DNA of 64,000 bases. Origin: Flavobacteriia bacterium (GTDB taxonomy: Bacteria; Bacteroidota; Bacteroidia; Flavobacteriales_D; Crocinitomicaceae). Where the stretch lies: contig CANHRS010000005.1 of assembly GCA_947463445.1 (NCBI GenBank), forward strand, positions 1 through 64,000, written 5' to 3'. The translations under genes and the position numbers were made by a program. Shown in pieces: positions 39,998 to 47,889 of this stretch (positions are counted from its first letter, which is position 1; the number at the start of each line of letters is the position of its first letter). Below the pieces are notes generated by a model. The model was not told the origin of the DNA. It ran no database searches and saw nothing but the letters and a program-made list of their open reading frames with translations.

Positions 39998-42124
39998 TTA
40001 GCGTTCGATTTCGATACTAAAGTCTGAGGTAAGGATGAATCGGGCGTCGATAGATTTTTCTGTTCCAGGCATTTCCAAGCCTTTGATTTTGGCTGTTTTA
40101 CCAGTAGTTATTAGATCTACAACTTGTTTGTCGGTGAGTTTTTTGTTAAGTAGGCCAAAAGGGATTTTAAATCCACATGTCGTAAAGTTAGCACATCCAT
40201 ATGCAGTTTTACCTTTTCGCAAATTTACTTGTTTGCATTTTGGACATACTAATTCTTCGGGATTTTCGGTTTTCTTTTCTTTTTTTTCGCGTGGTTTAGA
40301 AACTTTTGATTTGACTTCTTCTAATGGTTTTTCTGGAGCGATAGCAATAACACGTTTAGTGTTAAAAATTACCTCTTCCGTTAATTCAGAAACCATTTGT
40401 ACCAATTCTTGTTTGAAGGTATCTAATTCGTATTCTCCTTTTTCAATGAGACGAATTTTACGTTCCCAGTTACCTGTAAGTTCTGGGCTTTTCAATAATT
40501 CGTTTTGAATTGTATCGATCAAATCCACTCCTGTTTGGGTTGGGACAATGTTTTTCTTTTTACGTTCAATATATTTTCTACGAAATAGTGTCTCAATGAT
40601 GTTAGCACGTGTGGATGGGCGACCAATACCATTGTCTTTCAGTAACTCTCGCATTTCTTCATCTTCTACTTGTTTACCTGCTGTTTCCATGGCACGTAAC
40701 AATGTCGCTTCCGTATAATATTTTGGTGGAGAAGTTTTACCTTGATGTACTTTTGGTTCGTGTGGTCCAGATTCTCCTTCTTCGAAATGCGGCATCACCG
40801 TTTCCTCTTCCCCTTTTTTATCCGATTCCCCTTGTTTATCATTGCTGTAAACCTCTCGCCAACCCGGTTCAATAATCTGTTTTCCTGTTGCTTTGAATTC
40901 AACCTGACCTACTTTTCCAAGTACTGTTGTGTTAGACACTTTACATTCAGGGTAAAAAACAGCAATAAAACGTTTTGCTATCAGGTCATAGATTTGTTTT
41001 TCATTTAGTGGTAATCCTTGTGGGAACTCTCCAGTCGGAATAATTGCGTGGTGATCTGTCACTTTTTTATCGTCAAAAACTACTTTCGACTTTGGAATTG
41101 GTTTTTGCAATAAGGGCGCAATTAATCGTTCGTAAGGTTTCATCGCTTGAAGAATCCCAGGAACTTTTGGATGGATGTCTTCCGATAGGTAGGTTGTATC
41201 CACACGCGGATACGTCACCAATTTCTTTTCGTATAAGTTTTGGATTCCTCTTAAAGTTTCATCCGCAGTAAACGCATATTTACGGTTGGCTTCCACCTGA
41301 AGAGCTGTCAAATCAAATAATCTTGGATTTCCTTCCTTTCCTTCTTTTTGTTCGAAGGAGGTCACCTCGAAATTATGCTGTTTTAAATATTCTAATCCTT
41401 TTTCTGCTTTCTCTTTGGAACGAATTCGGTCGATGGTTGCCGTAAATTCCGTTTCTCGGTAGGTAGTTTTTAATTCCCAGTATTCATCCGTAACGAAGGC
41501 TTCAATTTCCTTATGCCTTTGAACAATCATGGATAAGGTTGGAGTTTGTACACGACCAATTGAAAATGTTGCTTTACCTCGACCAAATTTTACTGTAAAT
41601 AAACGTGTGGCATTCATTCCTAGCATCCAATCACCGATTGCACGAGCACTTCCAGCTTTGTATAAATTATCATATTTGGTAGACTCTACCAATTTAGAAA
41701 ACCCTTCTTTGATTGCTTCTTCTGTCAAAGAAGAAATCCATAAGCGTTTGATTGGAACATTGCATTTTGCCTTCAACAATACCCATCGCTGAATTAATTC
41801 TCCTTCTTGTCCGGCATCCCCACAGTTTATAACTTCTGTACAGTTTTGCACTAAACGTTCGATGGTATGAAATTGTTTTTTGGAGGATTGTTGGTCGATA
41901 AGTTTAATCCCAAAGCTCGAAGGAACCATTGGTAAATCTTCTAAGCGCCAGAACTTCCATTTTTCTGTATAATCTTGGGGTTCTTTTAGGGTACATAAAT
42001 GTCCGAATGTCCAAGTGACTTGGTACCCATTTCCTTCCATATAGCCGTCCTTGGCCTGTGTAGCGCCGATTATTTTGGCGATATCACGTGCGACACTTGG
42101 TTTCTCTGCTATACAAACAATCAT
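39998..42124 (-). CDS. topB: DNA topoisomerase III
   Basis: 708 aa type IA topoisomerase. The Toprim domain starts IVCIAEKPSVARDIA. The catalytic Tyr is in the motif VTYPRVDTTYLS in the middle of the protein, and IGRPSTRANIIETL is another type IA signature. After a Lys/Glu-rich linker, a C-terminal zinc-ribbon-like segment CPKC...GCANFTTCGFKIPFG resembles the topo C-terminal repeats of Bacteroidota TopB enzymes. It relaxes or decatenates DNA via single-strand passage. TopB copies also travel on mobile elements, but the surroundings here are housekeeping genes. Confidence 0.95.
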   Translation of the reverse strand: MIVCIAEKPSVARDIAKIIGATQAKDGYMEGNGYQVTWTFGHLCTLKEPQDYTEKWKFWRLEDLPMVPSSFGIKLIDQQSSKKQFHTIERLVQNCTEVINCGDAGQEGELIQRWVLLKAKCNVPIKRLWISSLTEEAIKEGFSKLVESTKYDNLYKAGSARAIGDWMLGMNATRLFTVKFGRGKATFSIGRVQTPTLSMIVQRHKEIEAFVTDEYWELKTTYRETEFTATIDRIRSKEKAEKGLEYLKQHNFEVTSFEQKEGKEGNPRLFDLTALQVEANRKYAFTADETLRGIQNLYEKKLVTYPRVDTTYLSEDIHPKVPGILQAMKPYERLIAPLLQKPIPKSKVVFDDKKVTDHHAIIPTGEFPQGLPLNEKQIYDLIAKRFIAVFYPECKVSNTTVLGKVGQVEFKATGKQIIEPGWREVYSNDKQGESDKKGEEETVMPHFEEGESGPHEPKVHQGKTSPPKYYTEATLLRAMETAGKQVEDEEMRELLKDNGIGRPSTRANIIETLFRRKYIERKKKNIVPTQTGVDLIDTIQNELLKSPELTGNWERKIRLIEKGEYELDTFKQELVQMVSELTEEVIFNTKRVIAIAPEKPLEEVKSKVSKPREKKEKKTENPEELVCPKCKQVNLRKGKTAYGCANFTTCGFKIPFGLLNKKLTDKQVVDLITTGKTAKIKGLEMPGTEKSIDARFILTSDFSIEIER

Positions 42125-42142
42125 AGAAAATTATTGGGAGAG

Positions 42143-42150
42143 CGAAGATA
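42143..42150 (-). promoter_or_regulatory. Near-consensus -7 box TATCTTCG for topB
   Basis: One mismatch to TAnnTTTG (C for T), 18 nt before the topB ATG. Weak on its own; listed because its distance matches other promoters here. Confidence 0.3.
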
Positions 42151-42201
42151 CGGAAAATGTAAAGGAAGAAAAAATGATGTTAATAAGTCGTGAGAAATAG
42201 C

Positions 42202-42705
42202 TTATTTCCAGTAACGATACACCGTAAAACCATGCGGATTTTTTTCATCTGCATCGTAACGCAAAACTTCTTCTTTGTTCCATGCTGATTCATCGAATTC
42301 AGGGAAAAAGGTGTCTGGTTTAAAAGCGTGATTGATGAAGGTAATAAACATTTCGTTTAAGTCTTTATGATCCAATGCTTCCCGGTAGATTTGTCCACCA
42401 CCGATTACAAATAATTTGCGTTCAGATTCAGCTTTGAAGTGTTCTATGCATTCATTAAGAGAAGTAAACACTTTACACGTTCCGGCGTCAAAATTAGCGT
42501 TACGACTAAGCACGACATTTTCTCTGTTTGGAAGTGGTCTGTATTTCTCCGGAATCGAATCGTAATTTTTTCGTCCCATTACCACAATTTGTTCTTTGGT
42601 GGTTGTTGTAAAAAAACGCATTTCAGCAGGTAAATGCCACATTAGGTCATTGTCTTTACCGATTCCTCGGTTGCTATCCATGGCTACGATTAGGGAGAAA
42701 TTCAT
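42202..42705 (-). CDS. folA: Dihydrofolate reductase
   Basis: 167 aa. The sequence LIVAMDSNRGIGKDNDLMWHLPAEMRFF contains the substrate-binding region with the conserved Trp, and VVMGRKNYDSIP and VIGGGQIY are the NADPH-binding motifs. It regenerates tetrahydrofolate after thymidylate synthesis, fitting its position 41 nt after thyA on the same strand. Confidence 0.97.
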   Translation of the reverse strand: MNFSLIVAMDSNRGIGKDNDLMWHLPAEMRFFTTTTKEQIVVMGRKNYDSIPEKYRPLPNRENVVLSRNANFDAGTCKVFTSLNECIEHFKAESERKLFVIGGGQIYREALDHKDLNEMFITFINHAFKPDTFFPEFDESAWNKEEVLRYDADEKNPHGFTVYRYWK

Positions 42706-42706
42706 T

Positions 42707-42745
42707 TGAGTGACGAGTTACGAGTGACGGGAAACGAGTGACGAA
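42707..42745. repeat. Short GAGTGACG tandem repeat
   Basis: GAGTGACG occurs three times (twice as ACGAGTGACG) with small spacers between thyA and folA. It is a short degenerate repeat of the kind often found between Bacteroidota genes, and fills the whole intergenic gap. Confidence 0.5.
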
Positions 42746-42746
42746 A

Positions 42747-43541
42747 TTAAACTGCGACTGCACCTTTGATGTGTGGGTGTGGGTCGTAGTTGGTTAATTC
42801 AAAATCTTCCAATTTGAAATCAAAGATGTTTTTCACCTCAGGATTTATTTTCATGGTTGGAAGTGGTCTGAAATCGCGGGTTAACTGTAATTTCACTTGT
42901 TCTAAATGATTGTTGTACAAATGTGCATCCCCAAATGTATGAACGAAATCTCCTACTTGGAGGTTGCATACTTGGGCTATCATCATTGTTAACAAGGCAT
43001 ACGAAGCAATATTGAAAGGTACACCTAAAAAAGTATCAGCACTTCGTTGGTATAATTGGCAACTTAATTTACCATCTGCTACATAGAATTGGAATAAAGA
43101 GTGACATGGCGGTAAAGCCATATTATCCACATCTGCGACATTCCAAGCAGAAACCATTAATCGACGTGAATTTGGATTCTTTTTAATTTGGTCGATAAGG
43201 TTTGAGATTTGATCAATCGTACCACCTTTTCCATCTGGCCAAGACCTCCATTGATACCCGTATACAGGTCCTAAGTTTCCTTGTGCATCTGCCCATTCAT
43301 CCCAAATAGATACGTTATTATCTTTTAGGTATTTAATATTTGTGTCCCCACGTAAGAACCATAATAATTCAACAATAATAGAGCGTAGATGCAATTTTTT
43401 TGTCGTAAGCAATGGGAAGCCTTCACTTAAATCAAAACGCATTTGGTAACCAAAAGTAGAAATAGTACCGGTACCAGTTCTATCTCCTTTTTGTGTTCCA
43501 TTTTCTAGGATGTGGTTTAGTAAATCGTGGTATTGTTTCAT
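42747..43541 (-). CDS. thyA: Thymidylate synthase
   Basis: 264 aa, the length of E. coli ThyA. Makes dTMP from dUMP using methylene-tetrahydrofolate. Catalytic Cys is in [13 protein letters not shown], and the folate/nucleotide motifs [31 protein letters not shown] and the end [11 protein letters not shown] are intact. The thyA-folA order makes a functional pair. 6 nt after the bifunctional-nuclease-family gene. Confidence 0.98.
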   Translation of the reverse strand: MKQYHDLLNHILENGTQKGDRTGTGTISTFGYQMRFDLSEGFPLLTTKKLHLRSIIVELLWFLRGDTNIKYLKDNNVSIWDEWADAQGNLGPVYGYQWRSWPDGKGGTIDQISNLIDQIKKNPNSRRLMVSAWNVADVDNMALPPCHSLFQFYVADGKLSCQLYQRSADTFLGVPFNIASYALLTMMIAQVCNLQVGDFVHTFGDAHLYNNHLEQVKLQLTRDFRPLPTMKINPEVKNIFDFKLEDFELTNYDPHPHIKGAVAV

Positions 43542-43547
43542 GGTGAC

Positions 43548-44138
43548 TTAGGATTCAGAACGTTTGTTAATTTCATCGCGTAAACGAGAAGCTAGCTCAT
43601 AATCTTCATTTTCAATTGCGTCTAGTAATTGTTGTTCTAATTCTTCTACATTATATGTAGTGGCAGGTTTTTCACTTGTTGTTGTACTTACTTCTGAGGA
43701 AGGAGTTTCTTGTTGTAATTCTGCATTTTCATCTAGAAGAATACCAGCGCTTGCTAGGATATTTTCGTAGGTGTAAATTGGACATTTGAAACGTACTCCA
43801 AGTGCGATTGCATCGGACGTACGTGCATCGATTTCGCTGAATTTTTCGTCTTTCGAACAAATCAATTTCGCGTAAAAAACACCTTCGACCAAATTGTAAA
43901 TAATTACTTCAACTACTTCAATTTGAAAAGATTGCGCAAAACTTTTGAATAAGTCATGGGTTAATGGTCTTGTAGGTGTCATTTTTTCCAATTCAATAGC
44001 AATAGCTTGCGCTTCAAAGCCACCGATGATAATTGGCAAACTTCTTTTCCCTCCAGTTTCGGCAAGAACAAGCGCATATGCTCCTGACTGTGTTTGGCTG
44101 TAGGAAAGACCTACAATTTCCAATTTTACCTTTTCCAT
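43548..44138 (-). CDS. Bifunctional nuclease family protein with C-terminal UVR motif
   Basis: 196 aa. The N-terminal ~130 residues form a BFN (DUF151) domain: GGKRSLPIIIGGFEAQAIA, TRPLTHDLF and the acidic SEIDARTSDAIALGVR. A Ser/Thr-rich linker leads to a UVR motif, LEQQLLDAIENEDYELAS followed by RLRDEI, at the C-terminus, as in UvrB and UvrC. BFN proteins are reported to have RNase/DNase activity in plants; a role in bacteria is inferred. It directly precedes thyA-folA, suggesting a nucleotide or DNA-metabolism context. Confidence 0.85.
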   Translation of the reverse strand: MEKVKLEIVGLSYSQTQSGAYALVLAETGGKRSLPIIIGGFEAQAIAIELEKMTPTRPLTHDLFKSFAQSFQIEVVEVIIYNLVEGVFYAKLICSKDEKFSEIDARTSDAIALGVRFKCPIYTYENILASAGILLDENAELQQETPSSEVSTTTSEKPATTYNVEELEQQLLDAIENEDYELASRLRDEINKRSES

Positions 44139-44154
44139 GTATTACTCAAGATAT

Positions 44155-44194
44155 GAAAAAACAAAAACCAGTAGTGTTTCCGCTACCAGTTTTT
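44155..44194 (-). terminator. Terminator of the etf operon
   Basis: On the minus strand AAAAACTGGTAG pairs with CTACTGGTTTTT over 12 bp, using two G-U pairs, with an 8-nt loop and a further T-rich tract. On the plus strand the same positions become C-A mismatches, so the structure is good RNA only in the etf direction. Confidence 0.8.
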
Positions 44195-44216
44195 ATTATA
44201 AATTTATTTGATATTA

Positions 44217-45158
44217 TTAGTTTGCATTTTTGAAATTCTTCAATGCCTCTGTTAATTTAGGTAATACTTCAAAAGCATCTCCTACGATTCCATAATCTGC
44301 AGCTTTAAAGAAAGGAGCTTCAGAATCCGAGTTAATAACAACGATTACTTTAGAACCATTTACACCAGCTAAATGTTGGATAGCACCAGAAATACCTGCA
44401 GCGATGTACAAGTTTGGACGAATTGCCACACCTGTTTGTCCTACGTGCTCATGGTGAGGTCTCCAACCGATATCTGCAACTGGACGAGAACAAGCCGTTG
44501 CAGCGCCCAATACATTTGCAAGATCTTCTACGATACCCCAGTTTTCAGGACCTTTTAAACCACGTCCTGCTGAAACTACTAAATCCGCTTCTGGTAATGG
44601 AATACTACCTTCTGGTTTTTTAGTGTCCATTACTTTAATTGCAGCAGCACCAACATTCCCGTTGAACGCTTCAACAGTTGCAGTTCCACCTACATTTTCT
44701 GGTTGGATAGAGTTTGGTAATAACGAAATGATTTTTACAGCAGTTTTCACAGCAACATTTCCAAATGCTTTTCCAGAGAATACGTTTACTTTACATGTAA
44801 AACCATTTCCAGTTTCCGGTAAAGCAATTGCACCAGAAACCAATCCAGCTTTCAAACGAACAGATAAACGCGGAGCAACAGCTTTCGCTACTAGGTCGTG
44901 TGAGAAAATTACTACCTCCGCACCCGTTGCTTCCACAGCACTTGCTACTAAACGTGTAATTTGTTGGTTATCTGCGTCATTGATGGAAGAATCAACCAAT
45001 ACTTTGTTAGCTCCGTAAGCGCCTAATGCTTCTGCACCAGCAGCTTTTCCGTAAGCAACAACAGTCACTTCTCCTCCTAATTTTTTTGCATACGTTACAG
45101 CTTCAAAAGAAGCTTTAGCAGCAAAATGGTTTGTATTTATATATACTAATGCTTTCAT
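44217..45158 (-). CDS. etfA: Electron transfer flavoprotein alpha subunit
   Basis: 313 aa from ATG 45158; a longer frame begins inside etfB, but MKALVYINTNHF is the expected start and leaves a 1-nt gap. The C-terminal FAD domain has VSAGRGLKGPENW, CSRPVADIGWRPHHEHVGQTG-like sequence and LYIAAGISGAIQHLAG, all ETF-alpha signatures. With EtfB it passes electrons from acyl-CoA dehydrogenases to the quinone pool. The operon is closed by a hairpin terminator. Confidence 0.96.
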   Translation of the reverse strand: MKALVYINTNHFAAKASFEAVTYAKKLGGEVTVVAYGKAAGAEALGAYGANKVLVDSSINDADNQQITRLVASAVEATGAEVVIFSHDLVAKAVAPRLSVRLKAGLVSGAIALPETGNGFTCKVNVFSGKAFGNVAVKTAVKIISLLPNSIQPENVGGTATVEAFNGNVGAAAIKVMDTKKPEGSIPLPEADLVVSAGRGLKGPENWGIVEDLANVLGAATACSRPVADIGWRPHHEHVGQTGVAIRPNLYIAAGISGAIQHLAGVNGSKVIVVINSDSEAPFFKAADYGIVGDAFEVLPKLTEALKNFKNAN

Positions 45159-45159
45159 C

Positions 45160-45900
45160 TTAAATAACTTTTGCTTCGTTGTGTAACAAATCAACTAATT
45201 CTGCCATGTTTGAAGGATCAATCATTTTACATGCTTTTTTTGCATCTGGTAATGAATAAGACTCAAAACTTGTGTAAACATCCACAGCAGATGGAGCAAT
45301 CACTTCTAGTGGTTTTGTTCTAGCTGCCATGATACCACGCATGTTTGGAATTCGTTGTTCCGCCATACCTTTTGCGCAACTTACCACTGCAGGAGTAGAA
45401 ACCTCAACGATTTGTAAACCTCCAACAATTTCTTGTTCCAATGTCAACGTTGTACCGTTTACATCTAATTTAGAAGCTTGCGAAGCAAAAGGAACATCTA
45501 GGAATTCAGCTATCATTCCAGCAACTTGTGAACCGTTGTAGTTGATAGTTTCTTTTCCTGTCAATACTAAATCAAAGTTGTTTTTCTTTGCATACTCAGC
45601 GATTTGAGAAGCAACAAAAAACGCATCAGTTGGTTCAGCATCAATACGCACTGCGTTGTCAGCTCCGATAGCTAATGCTTTACGGATGATCGATTCATCT
45701 GCAGCATTTCCAACCGTAATGATTGTTACATTTCCTCCGATAGTTTCTTTTAACTCCAAAGCACGAACAAGGGCATACCACTCGTCGTATGGGTTAACAA
45801 TATATTGCACGCCGTTCTCATCAAATTTTGTATTACCATCGGTAAACGCAATTTTAGAAGTTGTGTCTGGTGATTTACTGATACAAACTAAAATATTCAT
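45160..45900 (-). CDS. etfB: Electron transfer flavoprotein beta subunit
   Basis: 246 aa. MNILVCISKSPDTTSKI at the start, VNPYDEWYALVRALELKE (AMP-binding region), and LTGKETINYNGSQVAGMIAEFL are ETF-beta signatures. It forms the heterodimer with EtfA. A -7 box TAAATTTG lies 23 nt upstream. Confidence 0.96.
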   Translation of the reverse strand: MNILVCISKSPDTTSKIAFTDGNTKFDENGVQYIVNPYDEWYALVRALELKETIGGNVTIITVGNAADESIIRKALAIGADNAVRIDAEPTDAFFVASQIAEYAKKNNFDLVLTGKETINYNGSQVAGMIAEFLDVPFASQASKLDVNGTTLTLEQEIVGGLQIVEVSTPAVVSCAKGMAEQRIPNMRGIMAARTKPLEVIAPSAVDVYTSFESYSLPDAKKACKMIDPSNMAELVDLLHNEAKVI

Positions 45901-45923
45901 GCTAAAATTTTAAACTTAACATA

Positions 45924-45931
45924 CAAATTTA
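45924..45931 (-). promoter_or_regulatory. -7 box TAAATTTG for etfBA
   Basis: Exact TAnnTTTG on the minus strand, 23 nt before the etfB ATG. No clear -33 element. Confidence 0.45.
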
Positions 45932-46026
45932 AGAAATAATAGTCAGTTAGCGGTGGTTTGGTGGAAATTTTGAGAAAGGAAAGTTGAGGGGTGGAATTGA
46001 AGGGGTGGAAATTAGAAATGGTGGTT

Positions 46027-46305
46027 GTTTCGCTTTGCGAAACGGAGGGTTTTCTCTTACTTTTTTCTGGCCAAAAAAGTAAGCAAAAAGGCCTTATCGC
46101 TGTAAAAATGAATCACCAATACGAAACGTTTACTACAAAAACAAAACTTCCTTCGGAGCTACTTCGTGGTCCTCCTTCGTCGTCAGACACTTGTTTTTGT
46201 TACGTAAACTTTTCCTAATAGGTACCGATTCATTTTTACTAGGCGACGAATTTCGGTTCACGTTTTTTAGTGGTTCGTATATAGTTCAATTGCATTTTTG
46301 GAGGG
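46027..46305 (+). repeat. Structured intergenic element, copy 1
   Basis: Starts with GTTTCGC-TTT-GCGAAAC (46027-46043), then CTTACTTTTTT...AAAAAAGTAAG around a CTGGCC loop, then a longer-range pair ACAAAAACAA / TTGTTTTTGT, and ends in a 63-nt block (46243-46305) that is almost identical in copy 2. Strand is set by convention only. The multiple stems suggest a transcribed RNA or a mobile non-coding element; no protein is supported. Confidence 0.65.
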
Positions 46306-46312
46306 TGGATTT

Positions 46313-46571
46313 GTTTCGCTTTGCGAAACGGAGGTTGTTTTGTCACTTTTTGGAGCAGCAAAAAGTAACCAAAAACTGCTTGTCGCTCGAAAAGCATCGG
46401 ATTTTATTTCGAAACGTTCGCTACAAAAACAAAACTCGTCGTACCTCCTCAGACAGTTGTTTTTGTTACGCTGCCTTATTCGATAAAAGCACGATTTACT
46501 TTTCTGATGCGACGAATTTCGGTTCACGTTTTTTAGTGGTTCGTATATAGTTCAATCGCATTTTTGGAGGG
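46313..46571 (+). repeat. Structured intergenic element, copy 2
   Basis: Same order of parts as copy 1: GTTTCGC-TTT-GCGAAAC, an ACTTTTT/AAAAAGT stem, CTACAAAAACAAAAC paired with GTTTTTGTTACG, and the terminal block 46509-46571, which differs from copy 1 at one of 63 positions. The middle is diverged but keeps the stems, which argues for selection on structure or for conversion of the end block. Confidence 0.65.
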
Positions 46572-46579
46572 ATGGTTGG

Positions 46580-46598
46580 ATTTTGACTTTGTCAAAAT
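46580..46598. repeat. TTT-loop hairpin related to the element
   Basis: ATTTTGAC-TTT-GTCAAAAT followed by GG: same stem-TTT-stem-GG plan as the palindrome at 46027 but with a different stem sequence, immediately after copy 2. Confidence 0.5.
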
Positions 46599-46763
46599 GG
46601 ACTCTGCGGCCTCTAAAACGAGTTATTGTCAAATTCTCCGAATCCTCTGCGAAAATATTTTCTTTCGGTTTTCAAAAGTTACATTTTCATGGATGGCTTT
46701 ATGTTCATTCTTCGATTTTGTGAATTTAATTATCTTTATGGATTCAACTAGTGCAAGTTTAGT

Positions 46764-47441
46764 ATGGCAAAAAATAAATTACGTCGTTTTAGTGAAATGA
46801 AAGAATGGTCGAATGTGTATGAACCATCGTTGGATCCATTAAAGCGGGAGCCTTTTCCTTTGAAAGGGAGGTGGAATGCGGAACATTTCAAGAACGAAAA
46901 TCCGATTGTGTTGGAGTTAGGTTGTGGTAAAGGGGAGTATTCGATTGGGATGGCGGATCATTTTCCAGAGAAGAACTTTATTGGTGTTGATATTAAGGGT
47001 GCTCGTATTTGGGTTGGAGCGAAGGATGCTGTTGAACGTGGTGTGGAGAATGTTGCTTTTTTACGCACAAAGATTGATTTTATTACCGATTATTTTGGAG
47101 AAAACGAAGTAGATGAAATTTGGTTGACATTCTCAGACCCTCAACCGAATAAACCTAGAAAACGTTTGACTTCATCGTTATTTATAAATCGCTACCGTAA
47201 AATCTTGAAAAAAGGTGGAATAATCCATTTAAAAACGGATAGTGATGTCTTGTTTGAATCTACGGAAGAAGAAATCAAAGAACACGGGTATGATTGCTTA
47301 GAATTGACTTGGGATTTGTATGCTTCGTTGGAAGGTAAAACGGAATTAGAACGCGAAATTTTTTCAATCAAAACGCATTATGAAGAGTTGTTTACAGCGA
47401 AGGGTAGTGTGATAAAGTATTGTAAGTTTAGGGTGGGGTAG
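46764..47441 (+). CDS. trmB: tRNA (guanine-N7)-methyltransferase
   Basis: 225 aa. Makes m7G46 in the tRNA variable loop. SAM motif I LELGCGKGEYSI is near residues 50-61, VDIKGARIW near 75-83, the catalytic region WLTFSDPQPNKPRKRLTS near 118-135, and HLKTDSDVLFE in the last third. ATG at 46764 gives the canonical MAKNKLRRF start. Confidence 0.95.
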   Translation: MAKNKLRRFSEMKEWSNVYEPSLDPLKREPFPLKGRWNAEHFKNENPIVLELGCGKGEYSIGMADHFPEKNFIGVDIKGARIWVGAKDAVERGVENVAFLRTKIDFITDYFGENEVDEIWLTFSDPQPNKPRKRLTSSLFINRYRKILKKGGIIHLKTDSDVLFESTEEEIKEHGYDCLELTWDLYASLEGKTELEREIFSIKTHYEELFTAKGSVIKYCKFRVG

Positions 47442-47818
47442 AGATAGGAGTTAGCAATTTAGCAAATAGGCAATAGCAAATAGGCAATAGCTTTTAGTAG
47501 ATAGGCAATAGCATTTAGTAGATAGTTTTGGAAGGGAGGGAATAGGCAGTAGGAAATAGGGAATAGCTTTTAGTAGATAGGCAGTAGGAAATAGGCAATA
47601 GCATTTAGCAGATAGTTTTGGAAGGGAGGAAATAGGTAATAGCTTTTAGTAGATAGGCAGTAGGCAATAGCTTTTAGTAGATAGGCAGTAGTATTTAGGC
47701 AATAGGCAATAGCATTTAGCAGATAGTTTTAGAAGGGAGGTAATAGGTAATAGCTTTTAGTAGATAGGCAGTAGCAAATAGGCAATAGCTTTTAGTAGCT
47801 AGTTTTGGAAGGGAGGAA
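47442..47818. repeat. Degenerate nested tandem repeat
   Basis: About 370 bp built from short phrases GGCAATAGC, TTTTAGTAGATAG and AGGCAGTAG. These are grouped into larger units that each end in AGTTTTGGAAGGGAGG (ends near 47540, 47630, 47740 and 47816). Unit lengths vary from about 80 to 110 bp. Entirely purine-rich on the plus strand and non-coding. Confidence 0.8.
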
Positions 47819-47834
47819 GTATGAAGACTACCCA

Positions 47835-47889
47835 AATTTTTCTCTAACTCCTCTTTTAACATTTCTTCAAATAATTCATCGAAAAATTC
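47835..47889 (-). pseudogene. 3'-end fragment of a DsbA-family gene
   Basis: Directly after the ATPase stop, the minus strand encodes DELFEEMLKEELEKNL, which matches DNMFEEMLKEELEKIY at the C-terminus of the DsbA-family gene whose end is at 49481. Over 45 aligned bases 35 agree, and many of the differences fall at third codon positions, so both copies were once coding. No start and no matching stop remain. Confidence 0.65.

Larger units (their letters stand above)
45901..46763. other. 863-bp gene-free region between etfB and trmB
   Basis: Holds the etfB promoter, two copies of a structured intergenic element (46027-46305 and 46313-46571), a related small hairpin (46580-46598) and, near 46731-46738, TATCTTTA, one mismatch from a -7 box and a candidate trmB promoter. 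Several short open frames cross it, but all run through the repeats and palindromes and look accidental. Confidence 0.6.

Noticed and set aside
45991-46800. Several 60-119 codon ORFs on both strands
   Set aside because: They run through the duplicated palindromic element, share no conserved protein sequence, and have no start signals.
47442-47818. CRISPR-like array
   Set aside because: The repeated phrases are degenerate, of unequal length and without unique spacers; no cas gene is nearby. It is a simple tandem repeat.
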